Source: Neckera pumila (Eukaryota; Streptophyta; Bryopsida; Hypnales; Neckeraceae). From it: a stretch of DNA of 64,000 bases. The stretch spans positions 560,501 through 624,500 of the forward strand of contig OZ018411.1 in NCBI GenBank assembly GCA_963969595.1, read 5' to 3'. Shown here piece after piece: positions 12,427 to 24,959 of this stretch. Position 1 is the first letter of the stretch. Each line of letters begins with the position of its first letter. The notes under the pieces were generated by a model. It was given only the letters and a program-made list of their open reading frames with translations. It was not told the origin of the DNA and did not search any database. Made by a program: the position numbers and the translations under genes.

Positions 12427-13329
12427 TCAAATCCTAAATGCCAATTGTCCATTGAAAAAACAATTGAAAATCCAGGCAAGTTCCTATGAAGTCAATTTTG
12501 GTTAGATGCTCACAAAATTTTGACAAAAGATGTGAAGATGTACCCCGTTAGTGGGAATATAATTGTTTTCAGCCCTAAACTTTATTGGCAACCTAGGCAA
12601 ATTGGGCATCTTTTGCAAAAATTCTCATCAACTATTGAAATTTGGCATTTATGTAACTAATAAAATATATTGTACAATTATTAAAAAAATCTAGTTCTCA
12701 GATCACATTCTCAAAGAAGTCACCTTTTATTAGCTATGTCAGGATGGTTTCATGAAAAAACATTTTCTTCTAATCTCAAGCCCTACTATCTTGCAATATG
12801 TAAAGTTAAAGTTCTTGAAAATTTTCCCATATATTACAAAGGTTTGTCTCTAGTTTTATACCATTTGGATTTTAAATTAAAAAACTTCTTTATTGCACAA
12901 GAAATCATCAAAAAATAGATTGTATACTGCCAATGTACTTAACCTCCTTGCATTGCACAATTTATAATAAGCTAGAGTTCATATTTGCTTCTAAATTTTT
13001 TTGTGAATGAACCTAATATCATATACTTATGAATAGTCAAAATCCTCATTATTTTTTAGACCAAAAAATTTACTTCGAGAGGGCTCAAAGTTTATTGACC
13101 CTAGTTTGCAAAAATGAAAAAAAAATTTTGTTTCTTACTTCAAACATTATAATCTTTCAATCCACACGGTCAAAAGGGCTGAAATTTTTTCCACACTCTG
13201 CCTTAACTATTAATACACTTTGATATATTTGGATTTACAAAAAAGATAATTCATTTTGGACCATGCATCAAAAATCGGGAATTTTGAATTTTTCCACTTC
13301 CAAAACACCCTTTGGCCTTCAAAGATTAA
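12427..13329 (-). mobile_element. Eroded TTAA-type element, family D (copy D5), reversed
   Basis: Follows the D1 order (CCAATTGTCC, then CCAGGCAAGTTCCTATGAAG, then a CATGGTTTCATG region, AATCCACACGGTCAAAAG) and ends near CCTTTGGCCTTC with TTAA at 13326. The left terminus is decayed, so the boundary is approximate. Confidence 0.6.
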
Positions 13330-13430
13330 TAACATCAAATACTTTAGAATCCTTACTAGAACTTACTGATCCCTATAAACATCTCATTCAATATGAGTGT
13401 GATTCACATATATGGCTTCAAAGATTGGAG

Positions 13431-14593
13431 TTAACCCCTAAAGGACTGAGGCCCTTTTTTTTGCCAAAAAACATCCAAAACTGCCATTTCTATAGAAAAA
13501 AGTAAAAAACTTTGAAATTTTTTTTTTCAAATCTAACCATAGGATCTTACACCTAACTAGTATGAGAGTGTGTGGAAAAAATTTCAGAATTTTTGACCGC
13601 ACAGATTGCAAGATATCTGCGTTTAAAGTGAAAATTATTGAGCTTTAAATCTTTGTGGTGGAGAATTGTGTTGAGAGTCTAGAAAAAAAAAATCAAAAAA
13701 ACTTTATTATCATTCTTTAAAAAATTGTTAAGTAGAAGTAGTTAAGAGATAGAAGGAAAATCTAAAATATTCATATATACAGAGTTTTGAGCTTCAAACC
13801 TTTGAAGTGGAGAATTGTATTGAGAGTCTAGAAAAAATAAATAAATAAATAAAACTTAATTATCATTCTTTAAAAAATTGTTAAGTAGAAGTAGTTAAGA
13901 GATAGAAGGAAAATCTAAAATATTCATATATACAGAATTTTGAGCTTCAAACCTTTGAAGTGGAGAATTGTGTTGAGAGTCTAGAAAAAGTAAAAAAATT
14001 AAAAAAACTTAATTATCATTCTTTAAAAATTTGTTAAGTAGAAGTAGTTAAAAGATAGAAGGAAAATTTAAAATATTCATATATTTTAGATGGAATTAAA
14101 ATGCACTAATCCCAATGGTGAGATTGTTCTAGCAAGTAATATAAACCATGAGGAAAAGAAAATATGAAAAATTTGAAAAATTTCATTCAGAAATGCATCC
14201 TAGAAGTTATTTTTTTACAAAAGATGCTCTAACTGCCCCCCAAACAAGAATGTCCATAACTTTCTCATAACAAATCCAAATGAAATGAATCAAAGCTTTC
14301 CAAATAGAAAAAAATATAATCCATGAGAAATAAAAGTTAAAAAAAAAAATTCAAATTTTTGTCCATTTTTTTTTTTGCTGCCCAAGCTGCCCGCCGTCCC
14401 TTGTTTTGAGCTTATTTGGTCATAACTTTTTTTCTCGGGCACCGATTGTGAAAAAAGTTATATTTCCACAAAGCTTATCAGTTTTTCTATCTTCAAAAAA
14501 AGTATCAAAAAATCACAACAAAATTTCAACCCATAGGTACATGCCCGAAATCCCAAATGTCCCCTGAACCGACAATGGTCCTTTAGGGATTAA
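13431..14593 (+). mobile_element. TTAA-flanked miniature element, family D (copy D2), internally triplicated
   Basis: 1163 bp, TTAACCCCTAAAGGACTGAG to TCCTTTAGGGATTAA. It is longer than D3 (885 bp) because a ~150-bp internal unit (GAGCTT..CAAACC..TTTGAAGTGG to CTAAAATATTCATATATAC) is present three times, starting near 13640, 13789 and 13942. Confidence 0.87.
13640..14090. repeat. Triplicated ~150-bp unit inside element D2
   Basis: Each unit carries GTGGAGAATTG, GAGAGTCTAGAAAAA, AATTGTTAAGTAGAAGTAG and GATAGAAGGAAAAT in order. D3 has a single equivalent unit, so the expansion happened within D2. Confidence 0.88.
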
Positions 14594-14991
14594 ACGAACT
14601 ATAAATTCTATCTTCATGTTGTACAATTTTTCAGTTCGTTGAACCCACTAAGGTAAATCTCCCCATTCATGCAATGTGATAATTTTGGCTTTTTTTTGTT
14701 AATGTCTTTCATTTACACTTAATTTTTGATAATTACACTATTATTATAGTACAATGAACAGTACATTATCCCGCCAATGTTTCACAATCCAATCCAGTAT
14801 GATGAGGTTGAAGCAAACACAATATGATGTACAATTGTAGTGTCAATTAGACAAAGGAATGAGTTGAGGAGAACAAACTTGCAAATTCTAAGAGTTTCTA
14901 GCCTCTGCACACCTGTTGTTGCAATTCTGCAACTTCAGCCTTCCAAAATTGTTTGGTCACAACAAAAATGCCTTCGGTTCTTAAATCGCTC

Positions 14992-15095
14992 GGGCTCTAA
15001 AATCACCCACCTCCTCAATGTTCACTGGTTGTACATGTTGATTTTTGCAATGTACAAGCAATGAACATTTGAGGAGGTGGGTGATTTTAGAGCCC
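14992..15095. repeat. Near-perfect 104-bp hairpin (about 45-bp arms, 13-nt loop)
   Basis: The left arm starts GGGCTCTAAAATCACCCACC and reaches GTACAT at 15036. The right arm starts TGTACA near 15051 and ends GGTGATTTTAGAGCCC. Arms differ at only a few positions. It lies at one end of a family F element; such a stem could be folded by Dicer if transcribed (inference). Confidence 0.88.
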
Positions 15096-15294
15096 TCTAA
15101 AGCGCCAAAAATTTGAACTTCAAAAATTCGTAATTAATTCTACAAAGCTCCAAAAAAACATGAAACAACTTGGGTTGGATGCCAATTTCATTTGTCTTTG
15201 AAGGAAAATTTACTAAAAAATACTTCAAGAAGTTCCACCTCTCCAAAATTCAGTTTCAGTTCTTAAATGGGTGCTTTATAGATCTCCTACCTTA
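14992..15294 (-). mobile_element. Miniature element, family F (copy F1)
   Basis: The part after the hairpin (TGAAACAACTTGGGTTGGAT to CCTACCTTA) matches the reverse complement of 17176-17330. The left boundary is taken at the hairpin and is uncertain. Confidence 0.6.
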
Positions 15295-16436
15295 CTTGCT
15301 GATCCTGGCTCACTGTCAAAAATTTCATATTTCCACTATATGGTTGTAGCAAATCTTGAAACTGGAGTATCCTGAATCACAATTTTTCCTTTTGGTTTTA
15401 AAATCCAATCCATCTCAATCATAACCTCAACTAAACTACACCTATATAAGGTAGGCGCTCCCACTCCTATTCATTTACCCCATTCTGACAGTTTGTAGCA
15501 AAGGCTCGAATTTTCTTTCTAGATTGTACTGTGCTTAGACATGACAACGAAATCGGATACATGGACGGGAATCGGTGTGCCTACCTTATGTGAAATAAGA
15601 AGGTTAGACTTGAAAACACCTCAACTACTTACATTTCACAATATAGAATTGCATATCCATAGGTTATTAAGTAAACAACCAGTCCATTGACATAAAAACT
15701 ACCTCCACTATCGCAGAAAATGCGGCATCGTAATTAGCAACACTAACAGTCCAAATTTAGCACTTCTTGGAAAGCCCATGCACATAGATTTCTGGATTTA
15801 ATCTGTAACTACCAAAGTGGCTAATAGTGACTGCTTCTGTATCTATAAAAAGTGAAATAATCAGAAAGGGAGCTCAAGTTAACAAGATGTACCTATACAA
15901 AGAAATAAACATATCCTACAGCTCTAAACAATTAAAAAAATGTTTTGAAAGTTAATAAAATCAACTTTGGCTTCAGAATTGAACTTCCTATTCATAAAAT
16001 AAACATCCCATGAATGTTGGGTTGGGTTGAAAAATGATGGCACAAAACCCATTGATAAACGGGAGTTCTGAGCTCCTTACATGGGGGAAGTTGGTAAAGG
16101 AGTTGACCCATTGTCGACCATTTAAGCAATTCTGCATATCTGCAGGGCGGGAGGAATTTTCCATATGTTGAAATTGAGTTAAGAAGGACCCCATAATTTT
16201 CCAGATTTTATTTTCAAAACATAATTATTATGAATTTTTTTCGCTGAAGATTCTATTCAACATGTACTTGTTATATAGACCTCCCTATTTCCAACCGAGG
16301 GCTAGTTGCAAATTTTCCCACAGGTTGATTGTATTATTGATCATCTTGTAGCCAATCATAATGAGCCACAACTGCATCGAGAACCGTGCCATAATTAATA
16401 ACCATACGTCTCTTACTGAGCGGAAAGAAAACAATC
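15295..16436. other. Intergenic, no gene recognised
   Basis: Unique-looking AT-rich sequence with short frames only. A plus-strand CCTATATAAGG at 15440-15450 resembles a TATA box but leads into no frame that I can recognise. Confidence 0.5.
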
Positions 16437-16895
16437 TAAGGTAAAACAATCTATTGTGGTCAAAACTAGAAGTTTGACTTCACATAGTCATTGAAATTTT
16501 TAAATTTTTTCCCCATAGTAGTGCAAGTGTGAGAATAGTGAGTGCAATTGAAATTACGTTTTTTTTTGACAAAGTATGAATTTGCTATGAATTTTTGAAG
16601 TGTTTAATGCATCATGGCCAGAAGAGTCTATAGACAACCTTTGAACTAACAAAATTTGAATCCATCATGCTCACTTTGCTCACCCAAAGTAGTCATAGTA
16701 TTTTCTAACATGGAAGGCCTAAAAAGTTAACTCTTACAATGAATTCTCACTGAAAAATTGGAAGTTCCTAATGAAGTTCCTAAGACATTACTATCATGTA
16801 AGACATACATTGAAACCAAACTCTCACAATCTGAAAAAACAACATGATGGGGTCATTCCCTAGATGACCACTACACAATGGGTTGTTTTACCTTA
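16437..16895. mobile_element. TA-flanked miniature element, family E (copy E1)
   Basis: 459 bp with terminal inverted repeats: AAGGTAAAACAATCTATTGT at the left and ACAATGGGTTGTTTTACCTT at the right. The ends are flanked by TA, as in Tc1/mariner-type MITEs. The second copy is at 52260-52705. Confidence 0.8.
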
Positions 16896-17175
16896 TAGAG
16901 CGAGAATGGGGTGGTGGTCGGGAATGTGTCGGCTCACTTATCCCAAACATAAGGGAGCTCCCTTATGTCGGCTTGAAAACAAACCTCTTGTCCAAGGTTG
17001 TGATGGTTGCATAGAAGCCACACGCAAGAAATCGTGTGGCCATGATAAGTTGAAAATGCCTCACATCTGCCCTCTCAAATAAGAACACTGATAATATCCT
17101 TGAAAGTTGTAACAAATTAAAATATAAACTTTTGCAGTAGACTCGACTGTCACTTTGTTATTCGTTTGAACCAAA

Positions 17176-17472
17176 TAAGGTAGGGGGCTGTGAAAGCGAC
17201 CCTTTAAGAGCTGATTTGCATTTTTGGGGAAGCTAAATTGCTTAAAATAATTTGCAGTAAACTTTCGTGGTAAGAAAATGGAATTGGCATCTAACCCAAG
17301 TTGTTTCATTTTTTTTGGACCTTCATGGAATTAGTTATGAATTTTTGAAGTAGAAAACACAGTAGTTTCTAAAAGCGACCCCCTCCTAAAATGTACACTT
17401 CTGGTACATGTTAGAGACAAAATGTACCAGATCGCTTTTAGAGACAAGTCGCTTTTACAGCCCCCTACTTTA
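17176..17472 (+). mobile_element. Miniature element, family F (copy F2)
   Basis: 297 bp with inverted ends TAAGGTAGGGGGCTGTGAAA and TTTTACAGCCCCCTACTTTA. Near its right end is an internal stem (AAAATGTACACTTCTGGTAC region against CAAAATGTACCAGATCGC). Confidence 0.8.
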
Positions 17473-19084
17473 AAGTCTGGTGGAGTAAAAAAATTTAAAC
17501 ACACACTAAGACTATGTTTGTACTTAGTTTTTAAAATTGCTCTTATAATTCCATCAAGTGAATTTGACAAGACAAGCTACATTCTTCACCAATGAGAAGA
17601 GGCATTCAAGAATTTTCAATAGAGTGATAACCCTAATACCAAGCTTGCAATATGCACAATCGGGAATTGTAACACTAAATCCTATACCCGAATTTCCTAA
17701 ATCCAAATACTTGACAAGTCTCATTGCTTTGTCATTAGATTAAAAACAAATTAATAAAAAGATGTGGAGTGGTCTATGCAATTGCCATACAATGATCCTA
17801 AGCCTCACCAATGCATTGGAGCCACAAGTGGCCACATTACAAAACGTCTTGCTCTGTGTGATGATTATGAAGAAACCAAAGTCAAGCTACAAACCAACAT
17901 TCTCCACTTTGAGTGTCTTCCATCTAAACCTTAATGTGCAATGCAATGTGGGCACTTTCTTCAAGACATCGTCAAACCTCGCTTGAAGAACTAGTAAACA
18001 ATTGCAATAGAACCCCCAAGCTCTTCATCAATAAGCAAACTTATGATTTCTCAAAGCATTCAATGTTCTCATTTTAACCCTAGAAGGACACAACCCTATC
18101 ACCAAGATAGTTAGTGAAAGATTGTCGATTTCAAGATGAATTAGTGCATTCTTTATTTCTCTTGAGTTTTCTTGAAAATTATTCAATGAACACATTCACT
18201 CCTCGTTGTCCTAAATAGGTTTATTGATTTATGTCACAACCAACCTCGACGTAAGATACTCCAAGATATGTGCGCCTGGAAATGCCACAGAAATTGTGCA
18301 TTCATTTCAAGTGACAATTTTGGGTGCAAATTGGAAAACTCAAAAGAATAAAATTGACAAAAATAAAATGAAAATTATATACTCAGTCTGCGACTGAACG
18401 AAGAGCGAAGAAGATTCCACGCCAAATCACTCCAACTGTATTTCGTGGGCCCTTGCATCACCAATTGCAGGTCGTGCGCCTGCGCAAGTTTGTCTTTTAG
18501 TTGAAGAACGTAGAATTAGGTCACCAGCTGCATGACGCCGGAGCTTCTGCGCTTCTACTCCAACCAGATTGAGCTTTTGAGAACTCAAGTGCTGCAAATT
18601 CTCTTTCGTCACTCCGGCAATTTAATTTACAGTACAGCCTGAAGCTTTTCAAGCTTTGGTAATGCCTGGTTGGTTCCTCATGACATGCTGCACTCGTTCA
18701 ATAGAATTAATCGTTGATATCCATTTTTTCTGAGCTCATACGTTTTGTATTTTGCACTGTAGGGACAACGTGTAGCCCTCCCCAAGTTTGCGTCTCTCCT
18801 GCCGTGGCTCGAGTCTCGAGGAGAATCCGGTGCTCAGACGTCCGTGATTTTTGTTTCTTTTTAAAAACCCGCCCAGGGCTCTCGTTAAAATATGCTACTT
18901 CAAACCTGGGGAGCAACTGCTGCGTGTGTCTTGAGAACTTTATTGTGCACTTTTGTCTCGTGAGATCATCCGAGGAGTGTATGCACTTGTGTTTAGTGTG
19001 CGAGTATTGCTTCATAGATTTCAAGCCTTCTATGGGGATGTGACTGCTATTTTCATCTTTGATTTCGTTATTTCTGTACGTGAA
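17473..19084. other. Intergenic, no gene recognised
   Basis: 18360-19040 is GC-richer than its surroundings and has frames on both strands (for example 18427-18612 and 18707-19024 minus, 18714-19043 plus). None shows a recognisable domain or splice pattern. It could be a decayed gene or a non-coding transcript. Confidence 0.5.
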
Positions 19085-19970
19085 AATGATTTCCTATTGT
19101 ATTGTCTTGATTTGCAGATTTAATCTAAATTTCAACAACTGCGCTTCTCAAATCAATGCTTCAACAACTGTGCTTTAATTAGCTGTTCTCTAGCATTGTG
19201 GTGTGGGCATGATCATCTCATCTTCAACTATGTGAAGATCAATACTATTTAGCTAAGTCTCTTTTTGTTTGAAGGGATACCATTTTTGGTAACATGGCTA
19301 GTCTTCATTTTTTTAATAAGTGTGACAATGAATGCAAGGATATTACCCAAAATTGACCATATCCTTGTGCTTAGAGATTTGTTGCATGTGGACCAAAGGG
19401 GAGGCAACTTGCATTGACAAAAGAAGTAACATATGTGAAAGTTTTAGTAGACCTTTGTTCAAAAATCTAACCATAAGCAAAGAGTTGCACGGAAGACATA
19501 TTGAAGTACATCTCTATTCACCCACTAAATTGCAAAATTCATTTAGGTGTCTCATTACACACAATAGAATACGTTGGGACTAACATGTTGATTGTGCAAT
19601 GACCATTGGTTCAGCCCTCTGTTTGCTCCGGATCAAAGGGGAGGAGACTTCACATTGACATAAATTTACATGTGACAAAGAATTTCACATCAAATTTATC
19701 TAGAAAAACAAGCCATCGCTACAAGGACATAACTTCACCTAGAATAATTGCTTGTTATTATAGTGAAGGTAATCTATAACAAGGTTGCTTTTCAAGATGG
19801 TGAAAATTGTTCTATATATGATTATAAGAGTTCATTTTAGGAATCATGGGCATATCAAAGCTCCAGCTTGGTGGTCAAAGAAATGAAGTCTAGATCTCCA
19901 GCATGACTCAATGCAGGAACCATCATCGATACAATGCACTGGCATAAACCTCTTCTGTATATCGAATTGA
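19085..19970. repeat. Dispersed ~1-kb repeat, family G (copy 2), abutting the P450 stop codon
   Basis: Shares ordered blocks with copies at 10250 and 31440, including ATCATCTCATCTTCAACTAT, AAAATTGACCATATCCTTG and GAACCATCATCGATACAATG. It ends within a few bases of the P450 stop at 19975, so the P450 3' untranslated region probably lies in it. Confidence 0.7.
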
Positions 19971-19974
19971 GGGT

Positions 19975-22900
19975 TTAGGGTTTTGTGCATAAATCGAAGT
20001 GGTTATAAGTCGATAATGTAGCAACATCTCTCCGCGTGGCCACCAAGACCAGAGGCTCTTTCCTACTTACGGTGATGCCAAAGATTTCTTGTTGATTGTC
20101 TCCTCGGAGGTGCTCCAAGCTGGTGTCTTTTGGAGGAGACCAGTGGTAGCTATGGAGGAGGTTGCCCAACATCAGGTGCACCATGGTGTTGCCCAACTGC
20201 ACGCCTGGGCACATGCGTCGACCCACGCTGAATGGGACTAGCTCGTGGAAGTCGAATCCCGACAGCGCGTTCACTTCCGGACGATCCACAAATCTCTGGA
20301 ATCAACATGCCAGGTTAGCAACCAAACTTTAAAAACCTACCCCAAACAGTAACAAGCACAGACCTGGGTCCACCATACACATACTATACTGAATTGACCG
20401 CTTGTTCACATTGAATCTCCATTTGAGAACCAAAAAAGAACTGGATTCATCTTTTTCTCTACACTCAGACCATTCAGACCTCTTTGATCTAATACCCTCT
20501 CTTCCACGACATTCTGAAATATCCTGCACACTTGCCACACTACCATCGGTTGCCGCACACTCGTCTCACAATCAAGGGATTCGACCTCTAATAAGACTGC
20601 CTCTCAATCGGAAAAAGTCAGACTAACCACACTTACTCCCACAACCATGTGCATTGCTTTGCAAAATCACAAACATTGAATGCGCTCATCAGCGTGAATA
20701 ATGAGATTGAGGTTGTGAATTGGTAGGATGGTACCCTGGGATCGAACGCGTCAGGATTGGTATACAAATCCGGATCCCGATGGATGGCGTGCAAGTTCAG
20801 TATGAGCCAAGCATGTGCGGGGATTCGGTAGCCCCAAGCTTCCACAGCCTGCGTGCATGCCCTGGGAGGCGCCAAAGGAGCCGGAGGGTGCAACCGAAAA
20901 GTCTCCTTCACGATGGCACAAAGAAAAGGAAGGTTGGGCATATCGGATTCTTGCATGAGTCGGCCATTGCCGTTGCGTCCCACCACGGCATCGAGCTCTT
21001 GCTGCGCCTGCTTCATCACGTCGGGATTCGCAACCAGCTCCGCCATCGCCCACTCGACTGTTGTGGAGGCCGTCTCCGTTCCGCCGAGTAGCAATTCCTG
21101 CAAGTCTCACAGTGGCAGAAACTCTATGAAATGGTATTCGTGATAAATTCATACAAGGAATTGAGCGACTGTGAAGCTTTGGGTTGCCAAAAGAAACTAG
21201 ACCTCTAAAACTTTCCATTTAAGTATCTGCCGCGCACCAACCTGATGGACGCTTGGTCAAATTAATTTGCAAGTTCAGCGAAGAATTAGAGATTCTGCGA
21301 CTGAAGTGACCAAATTAAGCTAGCTAGCAGCTCTGACCTACGACGAATCTCTGAGTGGGAAAATGACCTTACTGATGATCAAAGGAAATCACATATTTGT
21401 AAGGGAATTTCCATTAAATTGGAAAATTTCGGTGAATATGGCAAACCTTAGTACATCATAATGAATGTCAAACTATACCTGTCCTGGTTGTCAAACGAAA
21501 ACCTGCTTGAAAACTTGGAAATCTGCAAATTTCATTGAAATTGGATTGAGGTCTTACTGAAATCACCAAGGTCTGAATTCGGTCAGGCAACGGCTGAGTT
21601 CCATCGACCAGAGGGGCCGTGGAGAACACGTCCACGAAGTCAGGCACGTAGCTATCATCGTCGCTCAGTCTCTCCTTGGCTCGTTCTCGGTGATTCTCCA
21701 GCTCCATCATCTTGCCAACAATTCTCACGGCGTCGTCACGGAGACTCTCGAATAGTTTGTCTGTGCCTTGCAGTTTCGCCACGAAGCTCAAGCTGGGAAT
21801 GAAGTCACCGATAATGGGGGACATGCCCGCTCTCAGCAGCGTCAGAAACAACTGTTGCATCTCATCCCGTTCCTCCTGCGACGCACCTCCACTTCCGAAG
21901 TATCTGCAGCATCGACTCCGTGGCGCACTTTCGTTGTAAACTTTAAAAGCTTACTCTCATCACAAATTCATTATATCAAGCATGAAAGAAGAATAAATAA
22001 TTTGATTGTGTCTTTGTATGTTACTTCTATTCAGCTTCATATCAGTGTTGGAAATGTCCGAATTACATTTAATGACTTCTCACTTCTAGAAAGTACCCCT
22101 CTTTCTATACCTCACCTCCAGTCACTAGTATGGAAGGGTAAGATTGCAATAGTTTTTGCAAAAGTCTAGGTTTAGATATGCATTGGTTCCGTGCCTAAGA
22201 GTACTTTTGGGTGATTGCATGAAAGACCGGTACTGAAACATTGTCACAAAAGCAGTGCTGAAGTTTCCTTTTGCAATAAGTTTTCAAGCATGACTCGCAT
22301 GAACTTGAAATTTTTATTGGAGATTCTTCTTATGAGTTTAATTATATCTTATATTTTTCAGGAATTTTCAAATATAATTTTATATTTAAAAATCATATAA
22401 ACTAATATGTCACGTTTTGAATTTTAGGGGTTTTTACTATATAAGGAGTCCCCAAATTTAATGATATGGAGCTAAAATTTCTATGGTCTATTCCCATAGT
22501 AGGAAGTCATGTTTCTACCAAGGGCATTAAAAAATATTTTATTTTATATCCTCTATGTCCATGCAAAGAGGGCTCCCTTGCTCGTGCAATTCTGAGCACT
22601 AAAGATGGTTTCAACATTATTTTTTTGGTGAAATCTCATTATCATGAAGTCTTACTCAATGGCATTTTTTAATTTTTTTAAATATTATTTTCCCTATTTT
22701 CTACAAATTAAAACGTCAAAGTATGTATTTTCTTGAAAATTTCAGCTCATCTTTCTTGTGAATAACTTTTGACATAGATTTTTTTTTGGCTGAAATTTTG
22801 GTGATATGCTATTTTAGTGTCATACTAATTATCCATATTTTATTTTATTTTAAAAAATTTGTTTGTAAGAGCTCATAGTACTTGGAGTACTAGCCAAAAT

Positions 22901-24940
22901 GGAAAAAAAACGGAAGGTCATTCATGCAACGACCCTTTTGCAACAAGTTTGTAGCATTTTTTGTTTGCAGTAGACCATTACAAAGTTAGTTGAGCTAGTT
23001 ACGGAATCATTACATAACTATTCCAAAATAATTGACGATGAGTTGCAACCGTTACTTCCTGTTGTAGTGAGTGACCCTGCACTCCGACCATGGATTGGTT
23101 GGATGGATTGGTTGGTTGCTCTTTCATGAGTTCCTTACTCCAATTCAACCTTAAGTTCTAGTAATTTTTAACTTCGGGTCAGACTTAGGCATTCTGAAGA
23201 AGCAATATTTTCAGAAGTTTCAGGAAGGATGCAAATGATAGAGCTCGTCTGTCAGTGATGAACAAGTAAATTAAGCTGAGGCCAGAATTTGCGTACCTTT
23301 TGTTGACTAGCATCCGGATCATGACGTTGGCGCTGATTTCGAAATCTATCACCCTAGGATCTTGCATGAATGCCTTACTCTAATTCAACCTTAAGTTCTA
23401 GTAAAACTTGGATCCGTAGGCATTCTGAAGAAGCAAATTGGTCTGAACTTTCATGAAGAAGCAAATGACAGTGCTAATATGTTATGTTCCTATTAACAAA
23501 TTCGTTAAGAGTCAGAGGTCAGAGTTTACGAACCTTTTGTTGATTAGCATCCGAGTCATGACGTTGGCGCTGAGTTCAAAAAGCCACGATTTCAAATCGA
23601 CGGCTTCTCCCTTTTCCGCATGTTGCTCCAGCACCGTCATCATGTTGCGAAGCTCCTGTTCGCGGGCATCTTGGTAGGAGGCGTGACGCTGGGGCGAAAA
23701 GAGCTGACTGCTGCTGAACTGACGCAGCTGCCGCCAGTAGGGACCGTGCGGGGCTTGCACGAGTGTTTGATAGTTGTAGGAGAAGATTGCGGCGAACAGG
23801 CATTTCGGGCGGTTGGAGAAGCTGGCGTCGGTGGGCGACCGGGTCATTTCCTTGGCCGCTGCCGCGCTTGAAATCACCACGCAGGGACTGGATCCTGGAA
23901 CTCAGGCAGAAACACAAAATACACGACTCTTAGCCCCGCGGTATTGCAAAATCCAATTGCTAATTTGCTAGACCCTGAACCGAAAGCTGCACTCTTAGCA
24001 GTTCCTATTATATTATACTTTAAGACGTGGAATCAATTCAAGACAAACTCTCAAATAGGTTCCCCTGTGAGGTTCCCAGTGATTCGAGTCTCACAATTCC
24101 CTCAATTGAGCATACAACGAGACAATTGACAAATGTTGCTTTCTTGAACACGCGTTGCCATACAACAAGCCGCGGCGACAATTCAAGACGATCTCTCATT
24201 TAGGTTTCCATGTGTGGTTCCCTATGATTGAGTCTCACAATTCCCTCTGTACCTCAAAATTGAACGCACAATGAGACAATTGGCGATCTTTCCTTTTCCG
24301 AGGACGCGCTTTGCCATGACGTAAGTGATTTGGAGAATATTGAGCTTAATCGTGTGACTCTCTAAAATTTGCGCATGTTTACCCACGTACAAGGAAAGTC
24401 CATACGAGACCCCGTGAATATTTGCTCAAGGCGAGTTGGAAATTCTACGACGGTTCTCGAACCCTACACCGGCCAAGATCTAAGGGTTCAAATCGCTCAG
24501 GGTTGAAATTCGAAAGACACAAACCAAGTTCCCCCTGACTTCATCTGCACATGATTATCTGTGAGTAACCACACTCTTATACTTCAACAATAATGTCCAA
24601 AAGAGCGCCCAGTGTAGCTACCAACAAGAGTAATCGCAGAGGATTCACTGCACATACCTAAGCGAAGGTACATGACGCCTCCGTACTGGTTCGAAAGCTT
24701 CTTCAGAGCTCGATGAGGCAGACGGGATGCCAGTACGAGGAGGTTCCCCACGATCGGCCATGACCGAGGTCCCGGGGGAAGACGACGTTGTTTTCGGTCC
24801 TGCGCTTGCGCAACAACATACAGCAGCGCCGAGGAAACCAGGAGCGCAAAGGCTAGTGTTGCAAGCTCAAGACTTGTGAATCCCCAAGGGGGAAGAGCGG
24901 TTTTCCATACAGGAGAATCTTGGGAGGTGTTGGGTGCCAT
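19975..24940 (-). CDS. Cytochrome P450 (CYP71 clan), gene copy B, five exons, about 557 aa
   Basis: Exons read on the minus strand are 24658-24940, 23534-23894, 21558-21903, 20735-21097 and 19975-20295; they join in phase (1674 nt with stop). Visible P450 hallmarks: membrane anchor about residues 24-46, hinge LPPGPRSWP at 54-62, WRQLRQ helix-C motif, I-helix GGTETAS at 335-341, E395-T-F-R398 (ExxR), and the haem loop FSVGRRMCPG at 473-482 with Cys480 as the iron ligand. The A-type motif set puts it in the CYP71 clan (family knowledge); substrate is unknown. The start is taken at 24940 because copy A begins there, although an in-frame Met lies 15 codons upstream. Four introns (763, 1630, 460 and 439 nt) is more than the single conserved intron common in seed-plant A-type P450s. 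It looks intact and is probably ER-anchored. Confidence 0.93.
23125..23602. repeat. Tandem duplication (about 238 bp, two units) covering the 3' end of P450 exon 2
   Basis: Units at about 23125-23364 and 23365-23602 share the block CCTTAAGTTCTAGTAA, the block GGCATTCTGAAGAAGCAA and the tail of exon 2. The downstream unit (higher coordinates) holds the exon 2 end used in the gene model. The other lies in intron 2 and reads FEISANVMIRMLVNKR on the minus strand, against FELSANVMTRMLINKR in the exon. The extra copy keeps a donor (AAAAG then GTACGC at 23297) and an upstream AG, so it is a spliceable-looking partial exon. Confidence 0.85.
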
Positions 24941-24959
24941 TTCGATCAATACTCTTGCT

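Noticed and set aside
18427..19043. Possible gene in a GC-richer patch
   Set aside because: Frames on both strands with no recognisable domain or consistent splice model; kept only as an intergenic note.
20751..21218. Other long frames overlapping P450 exons (both strands)
   Set aside because: Shadows of GC-richer exons; only the stated frame carries P450 motifs and joins in phase.
23060..23075. GTTGTAGTG as a possible CACTA right end in P450 intron 2
   Set aside because: No matching CACTA left end or repeats could be found upstream.
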